Positions 15,870 through 24,507 of a stretch of DNA of 64,000 bases are shown here, piece by piece. The DNA lies in the NCBI GenBank assembly GCA_031384605.1, contig JANNAT010000030.1, forward strand, positions 1 to 64,000, in the 5' to 3' direction. Below the pieces are notes generated by a model, which saw only the letters and a list, made by a program, of their open reading frames with translations, was not told the origin of the DNA and made no database searches. Both the position numbers and the translations under genes were made by a program. This DNA comes from JANNAT01 sp031384605 (GTDB taxonomy: Bacteria; Pseudomonadota; Alphaproteobacteria; Rhodobacterales; Rhodobacteraceae). How positions within the stretch are numbered: position 1 is the first letter of the stretch; each line of letters begins with the position of its first letter.

Positions 15870-16322
15870 TTACTTAGCGGCAGTTGCGGTTGCTTTTTTG
15901 GCAACATTGGTTGCCTCAACAGTGGCTTTTTTCACAGCGGCAGAGGCCTCATCCGAGACATCCTTGCCAGCAGCCATCATCAATTCAACAGTTTCCATCT
16001 GCACTTTTTTCGCAATTTCTGCGAATGCAGCCAGATTTTCCGACGCCATTTCAGCAGCAGCCGAGGCGAAATCGGTGGCGGCTTTGGTATAGTCGGTTGG
16101 CTCTGCCTTGGCAGTTGCAGCCGAGGACAGCTTTGCAATGGTGTCTTTTGCCCATTTGGACGACAGTTCGGTCGACTTTTCTGCAGCTTCCAAAGCCACT
16201 TTCGACATTTTCTCGCCAAAGGCTGCCTGGGTTTTGAACGCGTTCTGGAAAGACGATGTGTCCATCGGGAATTTGGCCATCATGTCTTGCATCGTTTTGG
16301 TGAAATCATTTGCGTTGGTCAT
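15870..16322 (-). CDS. phaP: Phasin (PHA granule-associated protein)
   Basis: A 150-residue Ala/Lys-rich, almost wholly helical protein of the phasin family, which coats PHB granules. The N-terminal part (ANDFTKTMQDMMAKFPMD) is followed by the phasin core and a short Lys/Ala/Thr tail (KKATATAAK) like those of PHA-binding proteins. GGAG about nine bases upstream favours the start at 16322 over ATG 16328. Two PhaR operators lie 60-100 bases upstream and a strong terminator lies downstream, the usual set-up for a PhaR-repressed phasin. Confidence 0.93.
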   Translation of the reverse strand: MTNANDFTKTMQDMMAKFPMDTSSFQNAFKTQAAFGEKMSKVALEAAEKSTELSSKWAKDTIAKLSSAATAKAEPTDYTKAATDFASAAAEMASENLAAFAEIAKKVQMETVELMMAAGKDVSDEASAAVKKATVEATNVAKKATATAAK

Positions 16323-16380
16323 TTGCATCACTCCGAAAGGGGGTTGGGGAACATCTGTTCCGTCATGCAACCGATATACA

Positions 16381-16423
16381 TGCTGCAGTGCAGCAAATCA
16401 AATGAATTTTCTGCAACGCAGCA
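16381..16423. promoter_or_regulatory. Two PhaR operators ahead of phaP
   Basis: TGCTGCAGTGCAGCA (16381-16395) is a perfect TGCTGC-N3-GCAGCA palindrome. TTCTGCAACGCAGCA (16409-16423) has one mismatch in the left half. Their centres are 28 bases apart. They should overlap the phaP promoter, allowing cooperative repression by PhaR. Confidence 0.72.
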
Positions 16424-16468
16424 TGCCGCTGTATGCATAGCTTGCCGCAGGGTTAATTCTGTTGCCGC

Positions 16469-18265
16469 TCAATCGGTTGGGGTGGCACCCACATACGTGC
16501 CCGGTGCGGCGCATAGCACGGGATGCGCCGAATCACCCAAACCCCATGCGGCCACCCTGTCGCCTGACCGCCCCGCCAACCATGCCCCCCACCGCGGCCA
16601 CCAACTGCCCGCAGTAAATTCAGCCGCGGCCAGCCAGTCGGCAGGTGCGCCTTGCAATGGCCCGGTTTGGGTATAATGACCGTATTTGTTCTTGGACGGT
16701 GGATTTATGATGCCTGCGATATGGCCCGACTGAGACAGAATAAAGGTTTTGTCAGGTGACCCCATCTGTTTGACGCCGTTGAAACTGGCCTTCCAGGGGG
16801 CGATATGATCGGTTTCGCAAGCAATCGCACAGACCGGCAATTTAATATCCGACAGGGCCACGGGCGATCCGAACACCGGGAACTGGCCCTTGGCAAAGCC
16901 ATCTTGCTGGCACAGCCCCCGCAGATATTGCACGGCCATTTTGGCGGGTAAATTGGTGCCATCGCCGTTCCAGAACAGCAAATCAAACGCCGGTGGGGCT
17001 TGCCCCATCATATAGCTTTTGATCGCAGGCTGATAAATCAGATCATTGGACCGCAGATAGGAAAACGTGCGGCTCATAAAGGTTTTGGCCAGAATACCGT
17101 CGGTGGCGATCTGGCGTTCAATGCCGTCAACGAAATCATCCGACAGGAATACGCCCACTTCGCCGGGTTCGGAAAAGTCGGTCATCGTGGTGAAAAACGT
17201 CGCCGATTTCACCGATGTATCACCGGCCTTTTGCAGATGCGCCAACGTCAGCCCCAACGTGGTGCCCGCGATGCAATAGCCCACGGCGTTGATCTGCCTG
17301 GCCCCGGTGATCAGGCGCACCTGCGCCATCGCCGTCAGATATCCGTCGCGGATATAGTCATCCATGCCAACATCGGCATAAGATGCATCGGGGTTGACCC
17401 AAGACACCACAAACAGGGTAAAGCCCTGATCGACAATCCATTTGATCAAGGAATTCTGCGCCTTCAGATCCATCACATAGAATTTGTTGATCCAGGGCGG
17501 AAAGATCAAAAGCGGGGTTTCGTACACTGTTTCAGTGCTGGGCGAATATTGGATAAGTTCCAGCATCCGGTTGCGATACACCACAGCACCGGGGGTGGTG
17601 GCGATATTCTGGCCCACGATGAACGCCTCACGATCAGACAGCGTTACCAGCAACTCACCATTATTGGCCTCGATATCGCGGACCAGATTTTCCAACCCCT
17701 GCACCAGACTTGCGCCATCGGTTTCAACGGCGCGTTCCAGCGCATCGGGGTTGGTCGCCAGAAAGTTGGTGGGGGCCAGCATATCGACGATCTGTTTGGT
17801 GAAATACGAGATACGGGCGTGATCCAGCGGATCAAGCGTTTCCATATCCTGCACCGCCACTTGCACGGCCTCGGCATTGAACAGATATTGCTGTTTCAGA
17901 TAATTGAACGCGGGGTGGCTATCCCATAGCGGATTGGCAAAGCGGCGGTCTTTGGGTGCATCATCAACCGGCGCTTTGAATTCGCCCTTTGCCAGCATTT
18001 GCTGGGCCTCGACATAATGTTTCAGGGTTTTGCCCCAGTAACCGATCTGATGTTCCAAAACTTTCGCCGGGTTCTGCATCATCCCCGCCAGATAGGCGGC
18101 GGCGGCCTTCAGATAGATATCCTGCCCCGGCCCTTGCACCCCCTGATCGGTTTGCTTTTTCGCCGCCATCGCCGCCATAAGGCGGGCCGACAAGGTCTCA
18201 ACCTGCGCCAAATTCGCCGTCAACCGTGCTAACTTGGCAGATGCGTCCGTGTCTTCGGTTGCCAT
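16469..18265 (-). CDS. phaC: Class I poly(3-hydroxyalkanoate) synthase
   Basis: A 598-residue class I PHA synthase, which polymerises (R)-3-hydroxyacyl-CoA on the granule. The lipase-like box GYCIAG (GxCxG, nucleophile Cys near residue 318) is present, with the later CETDHIAPW giving the catalytic Asp region and SGHIAGIINPP the catalytic His. The N-terminal region of about 200 residues is the class I extension. GGAG precedes the start. It is divergent from phaZ, with a perfect PhaR operator between the two starts, so synthesis and breakdown genes share control. Confidence 0.96.
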   Translation of the reverse strand: MATEDTDASAKLARLTANLAQVETLSARLMAAMAAKKQTDQGVQGPGQDIYLKAAAAYLAGMMQNPAKVLEHQIGYWGKTLKHYVEAQQMLAKGEFKAPVDDAPKDRRFANPLWDSHPAFNYLKQQYLFNAEAVQVAVQDMETLDPLDHARISYFTKQIVDMLAPTNFLATNPDALERAVETDGASLVQGLENLVRDIEANNGELLVTLSDREAFIVGQNIATTPGAVVYRNRMLELIQYSPSTETVYETPLLIFPPWINKFYVMDLKAQNSLIKWIVDQGFTLFVVSWVNPDASYADVGMDDYIRDGYLTAMAQVRLITGARQINAVGYCIAGTTLGLTLAHLQKAGDTSVKSATFFTTMTDFSEPGEVGVFLSDDFVDGIERQIATDGILAKTFMSRTFSYLRSNDLIYQPAIKSYMMGQAPPAFDLLFWNGDGTNLPAKMAVQYLRGLCQQDGFAKGQFPVFGSPVALSDIKLPVCAIACETDHIAPWKASFNGVKQMGSPDKTFILSQSGHIAGIINPPSKNKYGHYTQTGPLQGAPADWLAAAEFTAGSWWPRWGAWLAGRSGDRVAAWGLGDSAHPVLCAAPGTYVGATPTD

Positions 18266-18287
18266 GTTAAGCTTTCGCTCCTATCTT

Positions 18288-18302
18288 TGCTGCTGTGCAG
18301 CA
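18288..18302. promoter_or_regulatory. PhaR operator between phaC and phaZ
   Basis: TGCTGCTGTGCAGCA is a perfect TGCTGC-N3-GCAGCA palindrome in the 104-base gap between the divergent phaC and phaZ starts, 23 bases from the phaC ATG. PhaR bound here could act on both genes. Confidence 0.7.
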
Positions 18303-18369
18303 TCGTTTTGCCCATCCGGGCGCGGTTGCAGCAATGGGGCCGGGCCTTATCCCGCGCATGGAGACGTCG

Positions 18370-19635
18370 ATGAAGTATATGGCCACCTACGACTTTATGG
18401 AAACCATTCGTAACACGAATGAGTGGATGGGGGCCACTGCCCGCGCGATGGCATCCTATCCGGCCTTTGCGCTGACGATGAACCCGATGATGCAGATGAC
18501 AGCCGCCTGGGGCGAGGTAACCGAACGCAGTTTCAAACGCATGGTGGCCAAGCCCGACTGGGGCATCCGCTCTATTCCGGGGCCAGACGGCCAAGACCAT
18601 TTGATCGACATCAACGTGGTCGTCGAAAAGCCTTTCGGCAACCTGATCCAGTTCTTCGTGCGCCGCCGTGCGCCTATGGAGCGCAAGATTTTGCTGGTGG
18701 CCCCGATGTCGGGCCATTATGCCACGCTGTTGCGATCAACCGTCGCCAGTCTCTTGCCCGACGCCGATGTGTTTGTCACCGATTGGCACAATGCGCGCGA
18801 TATTGCGGTGTCGGACGGCAAGTTCGATATCGAGGATTACACGCTGTATCTGGTCGATTTCATGCGCGCGCTGGGGCCTGACACCCATGTGATTGCGGTA
18901 TGTCAGCCAGCCCCTTTGGCACTGGCGGCAACGGCTTATCTTGCTGCGGCAGACCCCACGGCGCAGCCGCGCAGCCTGACCCTGATCGGCGGTCCGATTG
19001 ATCCTGATGCGGCGGCCACGGATGTCACCGATTTTGGCCGCCGGGTTACGATGGGGCAGTTGGAACACAGCGCCATTCAGCGCGTCGGCTTCAAACACAA
19101 AGGTGCAGGACGGATGGTTTATCCGGGGCTGTTGCAGCTGCAAAGCTTCATCTCGATGAATTCCGAACGCCATTCAAAGGCGTTTTCTGAACAAGTCATG
19201 CGGGTGGCACGCGGTGAAGCCACCGATCACGATGCGCATAATCGCTTTTATGATGAATATCTGGCGGTGATGGACATGACGGCAGAGTTTTATCTATCGA
19301 CCGTTGAGCGGATCTTCAAGAACCGCGAGATTGCAAAGAACGATTTCAACGTCGCGGGCACCAAAGTTGATATCGGGGCTATCACTCAAGTTGCCGTTAT
19401 GACGGTTGAGGGGGAGAATGACGATATTTCCGGGCCAGGCCAATGCGTGGCGGCGCTGGCGATGTTGACGGGTCTGCCGGACGCCAAAAAATCGCAACAT
19501 CTGGAACCGGGGGCCGGGCATTACGGCATCTTCGCGGGCAAAAGCTGGCGGTTGAACATCCGGCCCTTGGTGCTGGGCTTCATTGATGCGCATGCCGGTG
19601 GCCCAAAGAAAGTGAAACTGGCAGCGGTGACGTGA
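18370..19635 (+). CDS. phaZ: Intracellular PHA depolymerase
   Basis: A 421-residue intracellular PHB depolymerase that mobilises stored polymer. The early ATYDFMETIRNTNEWMG run is typical of the family. The nucleophile is a Cys, in VIAVCQPAPLALA, rather than the lipase Ser. The late SQHLEPGAGHYGIFAGKSW stretch holds the catalytic His. The start at 18370 has GGAG six bases upstream; the frame opens 25 codons earlier. It diverges from phaC and is followed by a 90-base structured repeat. Confidence 0.93.
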   Translation: MKYMATYDFMETIRNTNEWMGATARAMASYPAFALTMNPMMQMTAAWGEVTERSFKRMVAKPDWGIRSIPGPDGQDHLIDINVVVEKPFGNLIQFFVRRRAPMERKILLVAPMSGHYATLLRSTVASLLPDADVFVTDWHNARDIAVSDGKFDIEDYTLYLVDFMRALGPDTHVIAVCQPAPLALAATAYLAAADPTAQPRSLTLIGGPIDPDAAATDVTDFGRRVTMGQLEHSAIQRVGFKHKGAGRMVYPGLLQLQSFISMNSERHSKAFSEQVMRVARGEATDHDAHNRFYDEYLAVMDMTAEFYLSTVERIFKNREIAKNDFNVAGTKVDIGAITQVAVMTVEGENDDISGPGQCVAALAMLTGLPDAKKSQHLEPGAGHYGIFAGKSWRLNIRPLVLGFIDAHAGGPKKVKLAAVT

Positions 19636-19653
19636 TCGCAATCTCGCTAAAAC

Positions 19654-19743
19654 TTATCTAAAATTTTGCTTCATCTGTTCGAAAATATCCCACGGGGGGC
19701 TGCAATCGACACGTCGATTGCAGCTTGGGGGTGTGAAACCCCC
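19654..19743 (+). repeat. 90-bp structured repeat with variable hairpin, copy 1
   Basis: A conserved left arm (TTATCTAAAATTT, then TTCATCTGTTCGAAAATA and TCCCACGGGGG) is followed by a copy-specific perfect hairpin (GCTGCAATCGA 19699-19709 with TCGATTGCAGC 19714-19724), then a conserved GGGGGTGTGAAACCCCC hairpin. The partner copy at 62258-62346 has the same flanks but a different central stem. It lies between the convergent ends of phaZ and a hydrolase gene, where it may end transcripts. Confidence 0.85.
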
Positions 19744-19778
19744 ACCTTTGCCGGGCCAGCAAACCGGCCGCAAAACCC

Positions 19779-20489
19779 TTATCGCAGCATCACCGGCCCG
19801 GCCAGAAACGCCGCCAAGGCCGCATTCACGGCCTCTGGTTGTTCCAGTGAGGGCAGATGCCCTGCCCCTGCAATCACCTGCAACTTGCCAAACGGCATCA
19901 GGTTGGCGGTGAATTCCAACCGCCGCATCGGCACCAAGGTATCCAACTCGCCAGCAATCACCAGACAGGGCAATTTTACCCGCCGCATGGTTTTTTGCTG
20001 ATCCGGGCGGCGTTGCAGCGCGCGCGACTGGCGGATGAACACGCCCTCGCCAAGGCCGATGGCCATATCGCGGATCAGCGCCACGATCTCATTGCGCCAT
20101 TCGCTGTCGGCCAATGCCGCGATCGGAATTTCTTCTCCCATCGCCTCAACCAGCCGCCCCGACCGCGCGGCCACCATCCGCGCCTCACGCGCGGCGGCGG
20201 TTTGCGGGGCTTCGGCCAGCGGATCGGTCGCCATCAACACGATGCGCGTCACCCGGTCTGGCACGCGGCGGATGATGTCCAAGGCCACATCGCCGCCCAG
20301 ACCATGCCCCAGAATGGCAAATTTATCGGGCAACCCCGCCACAATTGCCTCTGACATCTGCTCGACCGTGTCGCCATGGGTTGGCAAGGCGATATGGACC
20401 GCGCGCGCCATCCCCAACTGCACCAGTTGCGGCAAAAACAGCCGCGCATCGGCCATCAGGCCGGGGATCATCACCAGCGGCTCGGCCAT
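19779..20489 (-). CDS. Alpha/beta hydrolase-fold protein lacking the nucleophile
   Basis: A 236-residue alpha/beta hydrolase-fold protein. The fold is clear: PLVMIPGLMADARLF at the start, the nucleophile-elbow strand ILGHGLGGDVALDI near residue 60, an acid-strand LVIAGELDTLVP and GAGHLPSLEQPEAV with the usual His. The elbow, however, reads G-H-G-L-G-G: the serine expected after His is Gly (codon GGT). It is therefore either not a hydrolase or uses another mechanism. It follows two other alpha/beta hydrolases on the same strand (3-base gap), so it is likely the last gene of that operon. Confidence 0.82.
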   Translation of the reverse strand: MAEPLVMIPGLMADARLFLPQLVQLGMARAVHIALPTHGDTVEQMSEAIVAGLPDKFAILGHGLGGDVALDIIRRVPDRVTRIVLMATDPLAEAPQTAAAREARMVAARSGRLVEAMGEEIPIAALADSEWRNEIVALIRDMAIGLGEGVFIRQSRALQRRPDQQKTMRRVKLPCLVIAGELDTLVPMRRLEFTANLMPFGKLQVIAGAGHLPSLEQPEAVNAALAAFLAGPVMLR

Positions 20490-20492
20490 GGG

Positions 20493-21473
20493 TTACAGCC
20501 CTTTTGCCCAATCAAGGATCAACGCGACGGTTTGCGCCGTTTGACCCGGTGACAGAATATCGCCCGCAATCACATGCGAATAAGGATCATCGCCCTTGGC
20601 CATTTCGCGCGCCTCCAGCCGCACATCCGCGCCCCAGACCTTGACAGCCGCCAAAGTCTTTGCAGCATCGACCACCTGATCTTGCGGGGAATAAATCACC
20701 ATCAGCGGGGCTTTGGCCACCGATAGATCCAGCGTTTTTGCGGCCCGCACCAAGGCCGCCATCGGAAACAGCGCTGTGGTGGGGTATTGCGTCGTCCAAT
20801 ATCTGGCATGTTCGGCGTTGACCGGATTGAACGACCGTGTGGCCCCTGCCACAATTGGCCCCCAATAGCGCGCCGCGGGCAGATCAAGAATTTTCGCCGC
20901 CGCTGGTTTGACGCCAAAGTTCGGCGATACCATCACGATGCCAGCTATGTCTTTTGACATGTCCGGGTCAACGGCAGCAAACGCCGCCAGCGTCGCCCCT
21001 GTGGATGTGGAAATCACCAGCACCCGATCCCCCAACCGCCGCCCGACCGCCAACGCTTCGGCGGTGTCTTCCAGCCAATCGCCCGCCGTCGCCGTCGCCA
21101 TAGGATCACCGCCGCGCCCGTGGCCCGCCAGCCGGGTGTAGAACAGGTTCGCCCCCAAATTGCGCGCCACCTGATCGGGAACAGGGCGGATTTCTTCGGA
21201 GGTGGCGGAAAATCCGTGGATGTAAATCACTGATAATGGCGTTTTCACCCCCGGCGCACCCGCCCAGATCACCCGCTTTTCGGTGCCCGGCACGATATCG
21301 GGATAGGCTTTTTCACGCTCCGCCAGCCAGACATCAATATCGGGCCCAATGCTGGCGGCATCAAAGCTGATGCTGCGATCAACCGGGTCTTGCGGCACAA
21401 AAGCCCAGGCCGCGACGGCGAGGACCACCAGCAAGATGATCACCCGCCCCAGCCATCTTCCAAATTTACGCAT
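20493..21473 (-). CDS. Membrane-anchored alpha/beta hydrolase
   Basis: A 326-residue alpha/beta hydrolase with an N-terminal membrane anchor (about residues 9-26, RVIILLVVLAVAAWAFV), so the catalytic part is probably periplasmic. The oxyanion region is YIHGFSATSEE and the nucleophile elbow is VISTSTGATLA (Ser near residue 156). An acid strand (YSPQDQVVDAA) and a late His (DPYSHVIAGD) complete a triad. Substrate unknown. Its ATG lies inside the last codons of the upstream hydrolase gene (8-base overlap), so the pair is translationally coupled. Confidence 0.83.
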   Translation of the reverse strand: MRKFGRWLGRVIILLVVLAVAAWAFVPQDPVDRSISFDAASIGPDIDVWLAEREKAYPDIVPGTEKRVIWAGAPGVKTPLSVIYIHGFSATSEEIRPVPDQVARNLGANLFYTRLAGHGRGGDPMATATAGDWLEDTAEALAVGRRLGDRVLVISTSTGATLAAFAAVDPDMSKDIAGIVMVSPNFGVKPAAAKILDLPAARYWGPIVAGATRSFNPVNAEHARYWTTQYPTTALFPMAALVRAAKTLDLSVAKAPLMVIYSPQDQVVDAAKTLAAVKVWGADVRLEAREMAKGDDPYSHVIAGDILSPGQTAQTVALILDWAKGL

Positions 21474-22224
21474 TGCTGCCCCCTTGCCCGATCCCGGCTA
21501 TTGCCGCGCTGATCATCGCAAGACAATCGGGCGTTGAAAAGCGGTGATCGGCCCCTTTGACCAAAACCAGCCGACTGTCAGGACTGACCGCATGTTCAAA
21601 CAAACGCTGCGCCACCGACACCGGCACATCCGCATCGGCGGTGCCTTGCAGCAGGCGCACGGGAAAGGGCAGGTTCAGGGGCGTGCGCAGCACCAAATAT
21701 TTGCGGCCATCTTCGATCAACCGCCGGGTTATCATATAGGGATCGCCGTAGTCGGACGGCAGCGCAACACGCCCGTTGCGGGCAAGGTCGTCGCGTTGGG
21801 CGGGCGAAAATGCATCCCACATGCTGTCTTCGGTGAAATCAGGGGCCGCTGCGATGCCGATCAATCCCGCCACGCGCGCAGGATCGGCGCGTGCGATCAG
21901 CGCAGCAATCCAGCCGCCCATCGACGATCCGACCAGTATTTGCGGACCCTTCGTGCGGGCTTGGATCACCGCCGTGGCATCCGCCAGCCAATCACCGATG
22001 CAGCCGTCTTCGAAAGCGCCTGACGATGATCCATGCCCGGAATAATCGAACCGCAAAAATGCCCGGCCCTGCGATTGCGCCCAATCGGACAGGTAGACAG
22101 CCTTGGTGCCTTCCATATCCGATTTGAACCCGCCCAGGAACACCACCCCCGGCCCGGCCCCATCGGTTTGACGATAGGCCAGACGGCGGCCCTGCGGCGT
22201 GGTCAGATGGTGCATCTCGGTCAT
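21466..22224 (-). CDS. Alpha/beta hydrolase (serine hydrolase)
   Basis: A 252-residue alpha/beta hydrolase with an intact triad: FLGGFKSDMEGTKA near the start, nucleophile elbow VGSSMGGWIA, acid LLQGTADADVPVS and GADHRFSTPD with the His. FLGGFKSDMEGTKA and RFDYSGHG are typical of acyl-peptidase- or depalmitoylase-like (ABHD10-type) enzymes. The start at 22224 (MTEMHHLTTPQGRRLAY) is preceded by GGGGAC; the frame stays open 54 codons upstream without similarity. It is the first gene of the three-hydrolase operon and diverges from thrS. Confidence 0.84.
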   Translation of the reverse strand: MTEMHHLTTPQGRRLAYRQTDGAGPGVVFLGGFKSDMEGTKAVYLSDWAQSQGRAFLRFDYSGHGSSSGAFEDGCIGDWLADATAVIQARTKGPQILVGSSMGGWIAALIARADPARVAGLIGIAAAPDFTEDSMWDAFSPAQRDDLARNGRVALPSDYGDPYMITRRLIEDGRKYLVLRTPLNLPFPVRLLQGTADADVPVSVAQRLFEHAVSPDSRLVLVKGADHRFSTPDCLAMISAAIAGIGQGGSNA

Positions 22225-22351
22225 GTTGGTCCCCGGTTTGCGCAACCTTAACTGCGTGCTGTTGACAAGGCCACGGGCCATCGGCAAAACACCGCCAACA
22301 TAACCCGCAACCGGGCGCATTCGTAGGCGCCAAAATGACGAGGAGACCGCT

Positions 22352-24298
22352 ATGGTCCAGATTTCCCTGACTTTCCCCGATGGCAATGCCCGCAGCTATG
22401 ACGCAGGCATCACCCCTGCCGAAGTGGCGGCCTCGATCAGCCCCAGCTTGGCCAAAAAGGCCATATCGGCACAGGTCAACGGCGCGCATTACGATCTGCA
22501 ATGGCCGATCCCGGCAGATGCCACGATTGCCATCAACACCATGGCCGATGACGGCCCTGCGTTGGAACTGATCCGCCACGATCTGGCGCACATCATGGCG
22601 CGCGCGGTGCAAGACATCTGGCCAGATGTGAAAGTCACCATCGGCCCGGTGCGTGATTACGGTTGGTTTTACGATTTTGACCGCGCGGAACCCTTCACGC
22701 CCGAAGACCTTGGCGCGATTGAGCAGCGCATGAAACAAATCATCGCGGCCCGCGACCCAGTGAAAACCGAAGTCTGGGACCGTGCCCGCGCGATCAAGTT
22801 TTACGAGGATAAGAACGAGCCGTTCAAAGTGGAACTGATCAACCGCATTCCTGCGGGCGAAGATCTGCGGATGTATTGGCATGGAAACTGGCAGGATTTC
22901 TGCCGTGGCCCGCATTTTCAACACACCGGCCAAGTGCCATCGGATGCGTTCAAACTAACCCATGTCGCCGGGGCCTATTGGCTGGGCGATGCCAGCCGCC
23001 CGATGTTGCAGCGAATCTATGGCCTCGCCTTCAAAAACCGCGACGATCTCAAGGCGCATCAGGTGATGCTGGAAGAGGCCGCGAAACGCGACCACCGCAA
23101 ACTGGGCCGCGAGATGGAACTGTTCCATCTGCAAGAAGAAGCGCCGGGTATGGTGTTCTGGCACCCCAACGGCTGGACGGTGTATCGCGCCTTGGAAGAC
23201 TACATGCGCGGACGGCAGCGCCGGGCGGGATACAAGGAAATCAAGACGCCGCAAGTGGTTGACCGGGTGCTTTGGGAAAAATCCGGGCACTGGGAAGCCT
23301 ACCGCGAGAACATGTTCATCGTCGAGGTTGACGAAGATGGCCAAAAAGACAAGCGGATCAATGCGCTAAAACCGATGAACTGCCCGTGCCATGTGCAGGT
23401 GTATAATCAGGGGCTGAAATCCTACCGCGATCTGCCGCTGCGGTTGGCCGAATTCGGGTCGTGCCATCGGTATGAATCCTCGGGCTCGATGCATGGATTG
23501 ATGCGGGTGCGCGGGTTTACCCAAGACGACGGGCATATCTTTTGCACCGAAGATCAGTTGGAAACTGAATGCATGGCGTTTCTGGCGCTGCTGTCGTCCG
23601 TCTACAAAGACCTTGGATTTGACAAGTTCGACATCAAGTTTTCCACGCGACCGCAAGTGCGCGTGGGGTCTGATGAGGTGTGGGACAAGGCCGAGGCGGC
23701 GCTGGAAGGCGCGATCATCAAAGCGGGCTATCCCTATACCATCAACCCCGGTGACGGCGCGTTTTACGGGCCTAAGCTGGATTTCAAGCTGACCGATGCC
23801 ATTGGCCGCGAATGGCAGTGCGGCACGTTTCAGGCCGATTTTAACCTGCCGGTGCGGCTGGATGCGGAATTTGTCGGCGATGATGGGGCCAAACACCGCC
23901 CCGTCATGCTGCACCGCGCGATTTTGGGCAGTTTCGAGCGGTTCATCGGCATCCTGATCGAAAACTATGCGGGCAAACTGCCGTTCTGGCTGGCCCCGCG
24001 TCAGGTTGTGGTGGCGGGCATCGTGTCTGACGCCGATGATTACGTGCATGAAGTGGTGGCGGCCCTGCAAAAAGCGGGCGTGCGCGCCGAGGCCGATATT
24101 CGCAATGAAAAGATCAACTATAAGGTCCGCGAACATTCGGTCGGCAAAGTTCCAGTTATTTTGGCGATTGGGATGAAGGAAGTCGAAGAGCGTAGTGTTT
24201 CAGTTCGCCGTCTGGGCGATACCAGAACTGAAACAATTGGCCTTGGTCAGGCCCTGGCGACGTTTGGCTTTGAAGCCTTGCCGCCTTCGGGAGACTAG
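22352..24298 (+). CDS. thrS: Threonyl-tRNA synthetase
   Basis: A 648-residue class II aminoacyl-tRNA synthetase charging tRNA-Thr. It has the N-terminal TGS domain (about 1-60), the editing domain with HDLAHIMARAV, the class II catalytic core (MNCPCHVQVYNQGLKSYRDLPLRL; RVRGFTQDDGHIFC) and a C-terminal anticodon-binding domain. GAGGAG precedes the ATG. Length and order are normal. No T-box or other leader structure was seen in the 127-base gap upstream. Confidence 0.97.
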   Translation: MVQISLTFPDGNARSYDAGITPAEVAASISPSLAKKAISAQVNGAHYDLQWPIPADATIAINTMADDGPALELIRHDLAHIMARAVQDIWPDVKVTIGPVRDYGWFYDFDRAEPFTPEDLGAIEQRMKQIIAARDPVKTEVWDRARAIKFYEDKNEPFKVELINRIPAGEDLRMYWHGNWQDFCRGPHFQHTGQVPSDAFKLTHVAGAYWLGDASRPMLQRIYGLAFKNRDDLKAHQVMLEEAAKRDHRKLGREMELFHLQEEAPGMVFWHPNGWTVYRALEDYMRGRQRRAGYKEIKTPQVVDRVLWEKSGHWEAYRENMFIVEVDEDGQKDKRINALKPMNCPCHVQVYNQGLKSYRDLPLRLAEFGSCHRYESSGSMHGLMRVRGFTQDDGHIFCTEDQLETECMAFLALLSSVYKDLGFDKFDIKFSTRPQVRVGSDEVWDKAEAALEGAIIKAGYPYTINPGDGAFYGPKLDFKLTDAIGREWQCGTFQADFNLPVRLDAEFVGDDGAKHRPVMLHRAILGSFERFIGILIENYAGKLPFWLAPRQVVVAGIVSDADDYVHEVVAALQKAGVRAEADIRNEKINYKVREHSVGKVPVILAIGMKEVEERSVSVRRLGDTRTETIGLGQALATFGFEALPPSGD

Positions 24299-24362
24299 AC
24301 GTAAGCCGATGTAATGGTTTGGTAATTCTGAAAGCACAGTGCCAATGGTGCTGCGTTTTCGA

Positions 24363-24381
24363 CTGTGACTTACGCTCACAG
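24363..24381. promoter_or_regulatory. Inverted repeat CTGTGA-N7-TCACAG upstream of the bufferin operon
   Basis: A perfect 6-bp inverted repeat with a 7-base spacer lies 127 bases before bufA. It resembles CRP/FNR-family half-sites, but the spacer is one base longer than the usual 6. It could be an operator or the foot of a small hairpin. Confidence 0.3.
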
Positions 24382-24507
24382 GGGATAGTGGATCACTCAC
24401 ACAACCGTTGCCCACGCATCCGTGAATGGCCAAGATAGGGTGCACCATTCTATCACTGAACTTGTCGATACAGACATAAACCACAGTCTTGAAAAAGGGA
24501 TCACACC

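Noticed and set aside
22225..22351. Regulatory leader of thrS
   Set aside because: The gap between the divergent hydrolase and thrS shows no T-box, tRNA-like or attenuator hairpin.
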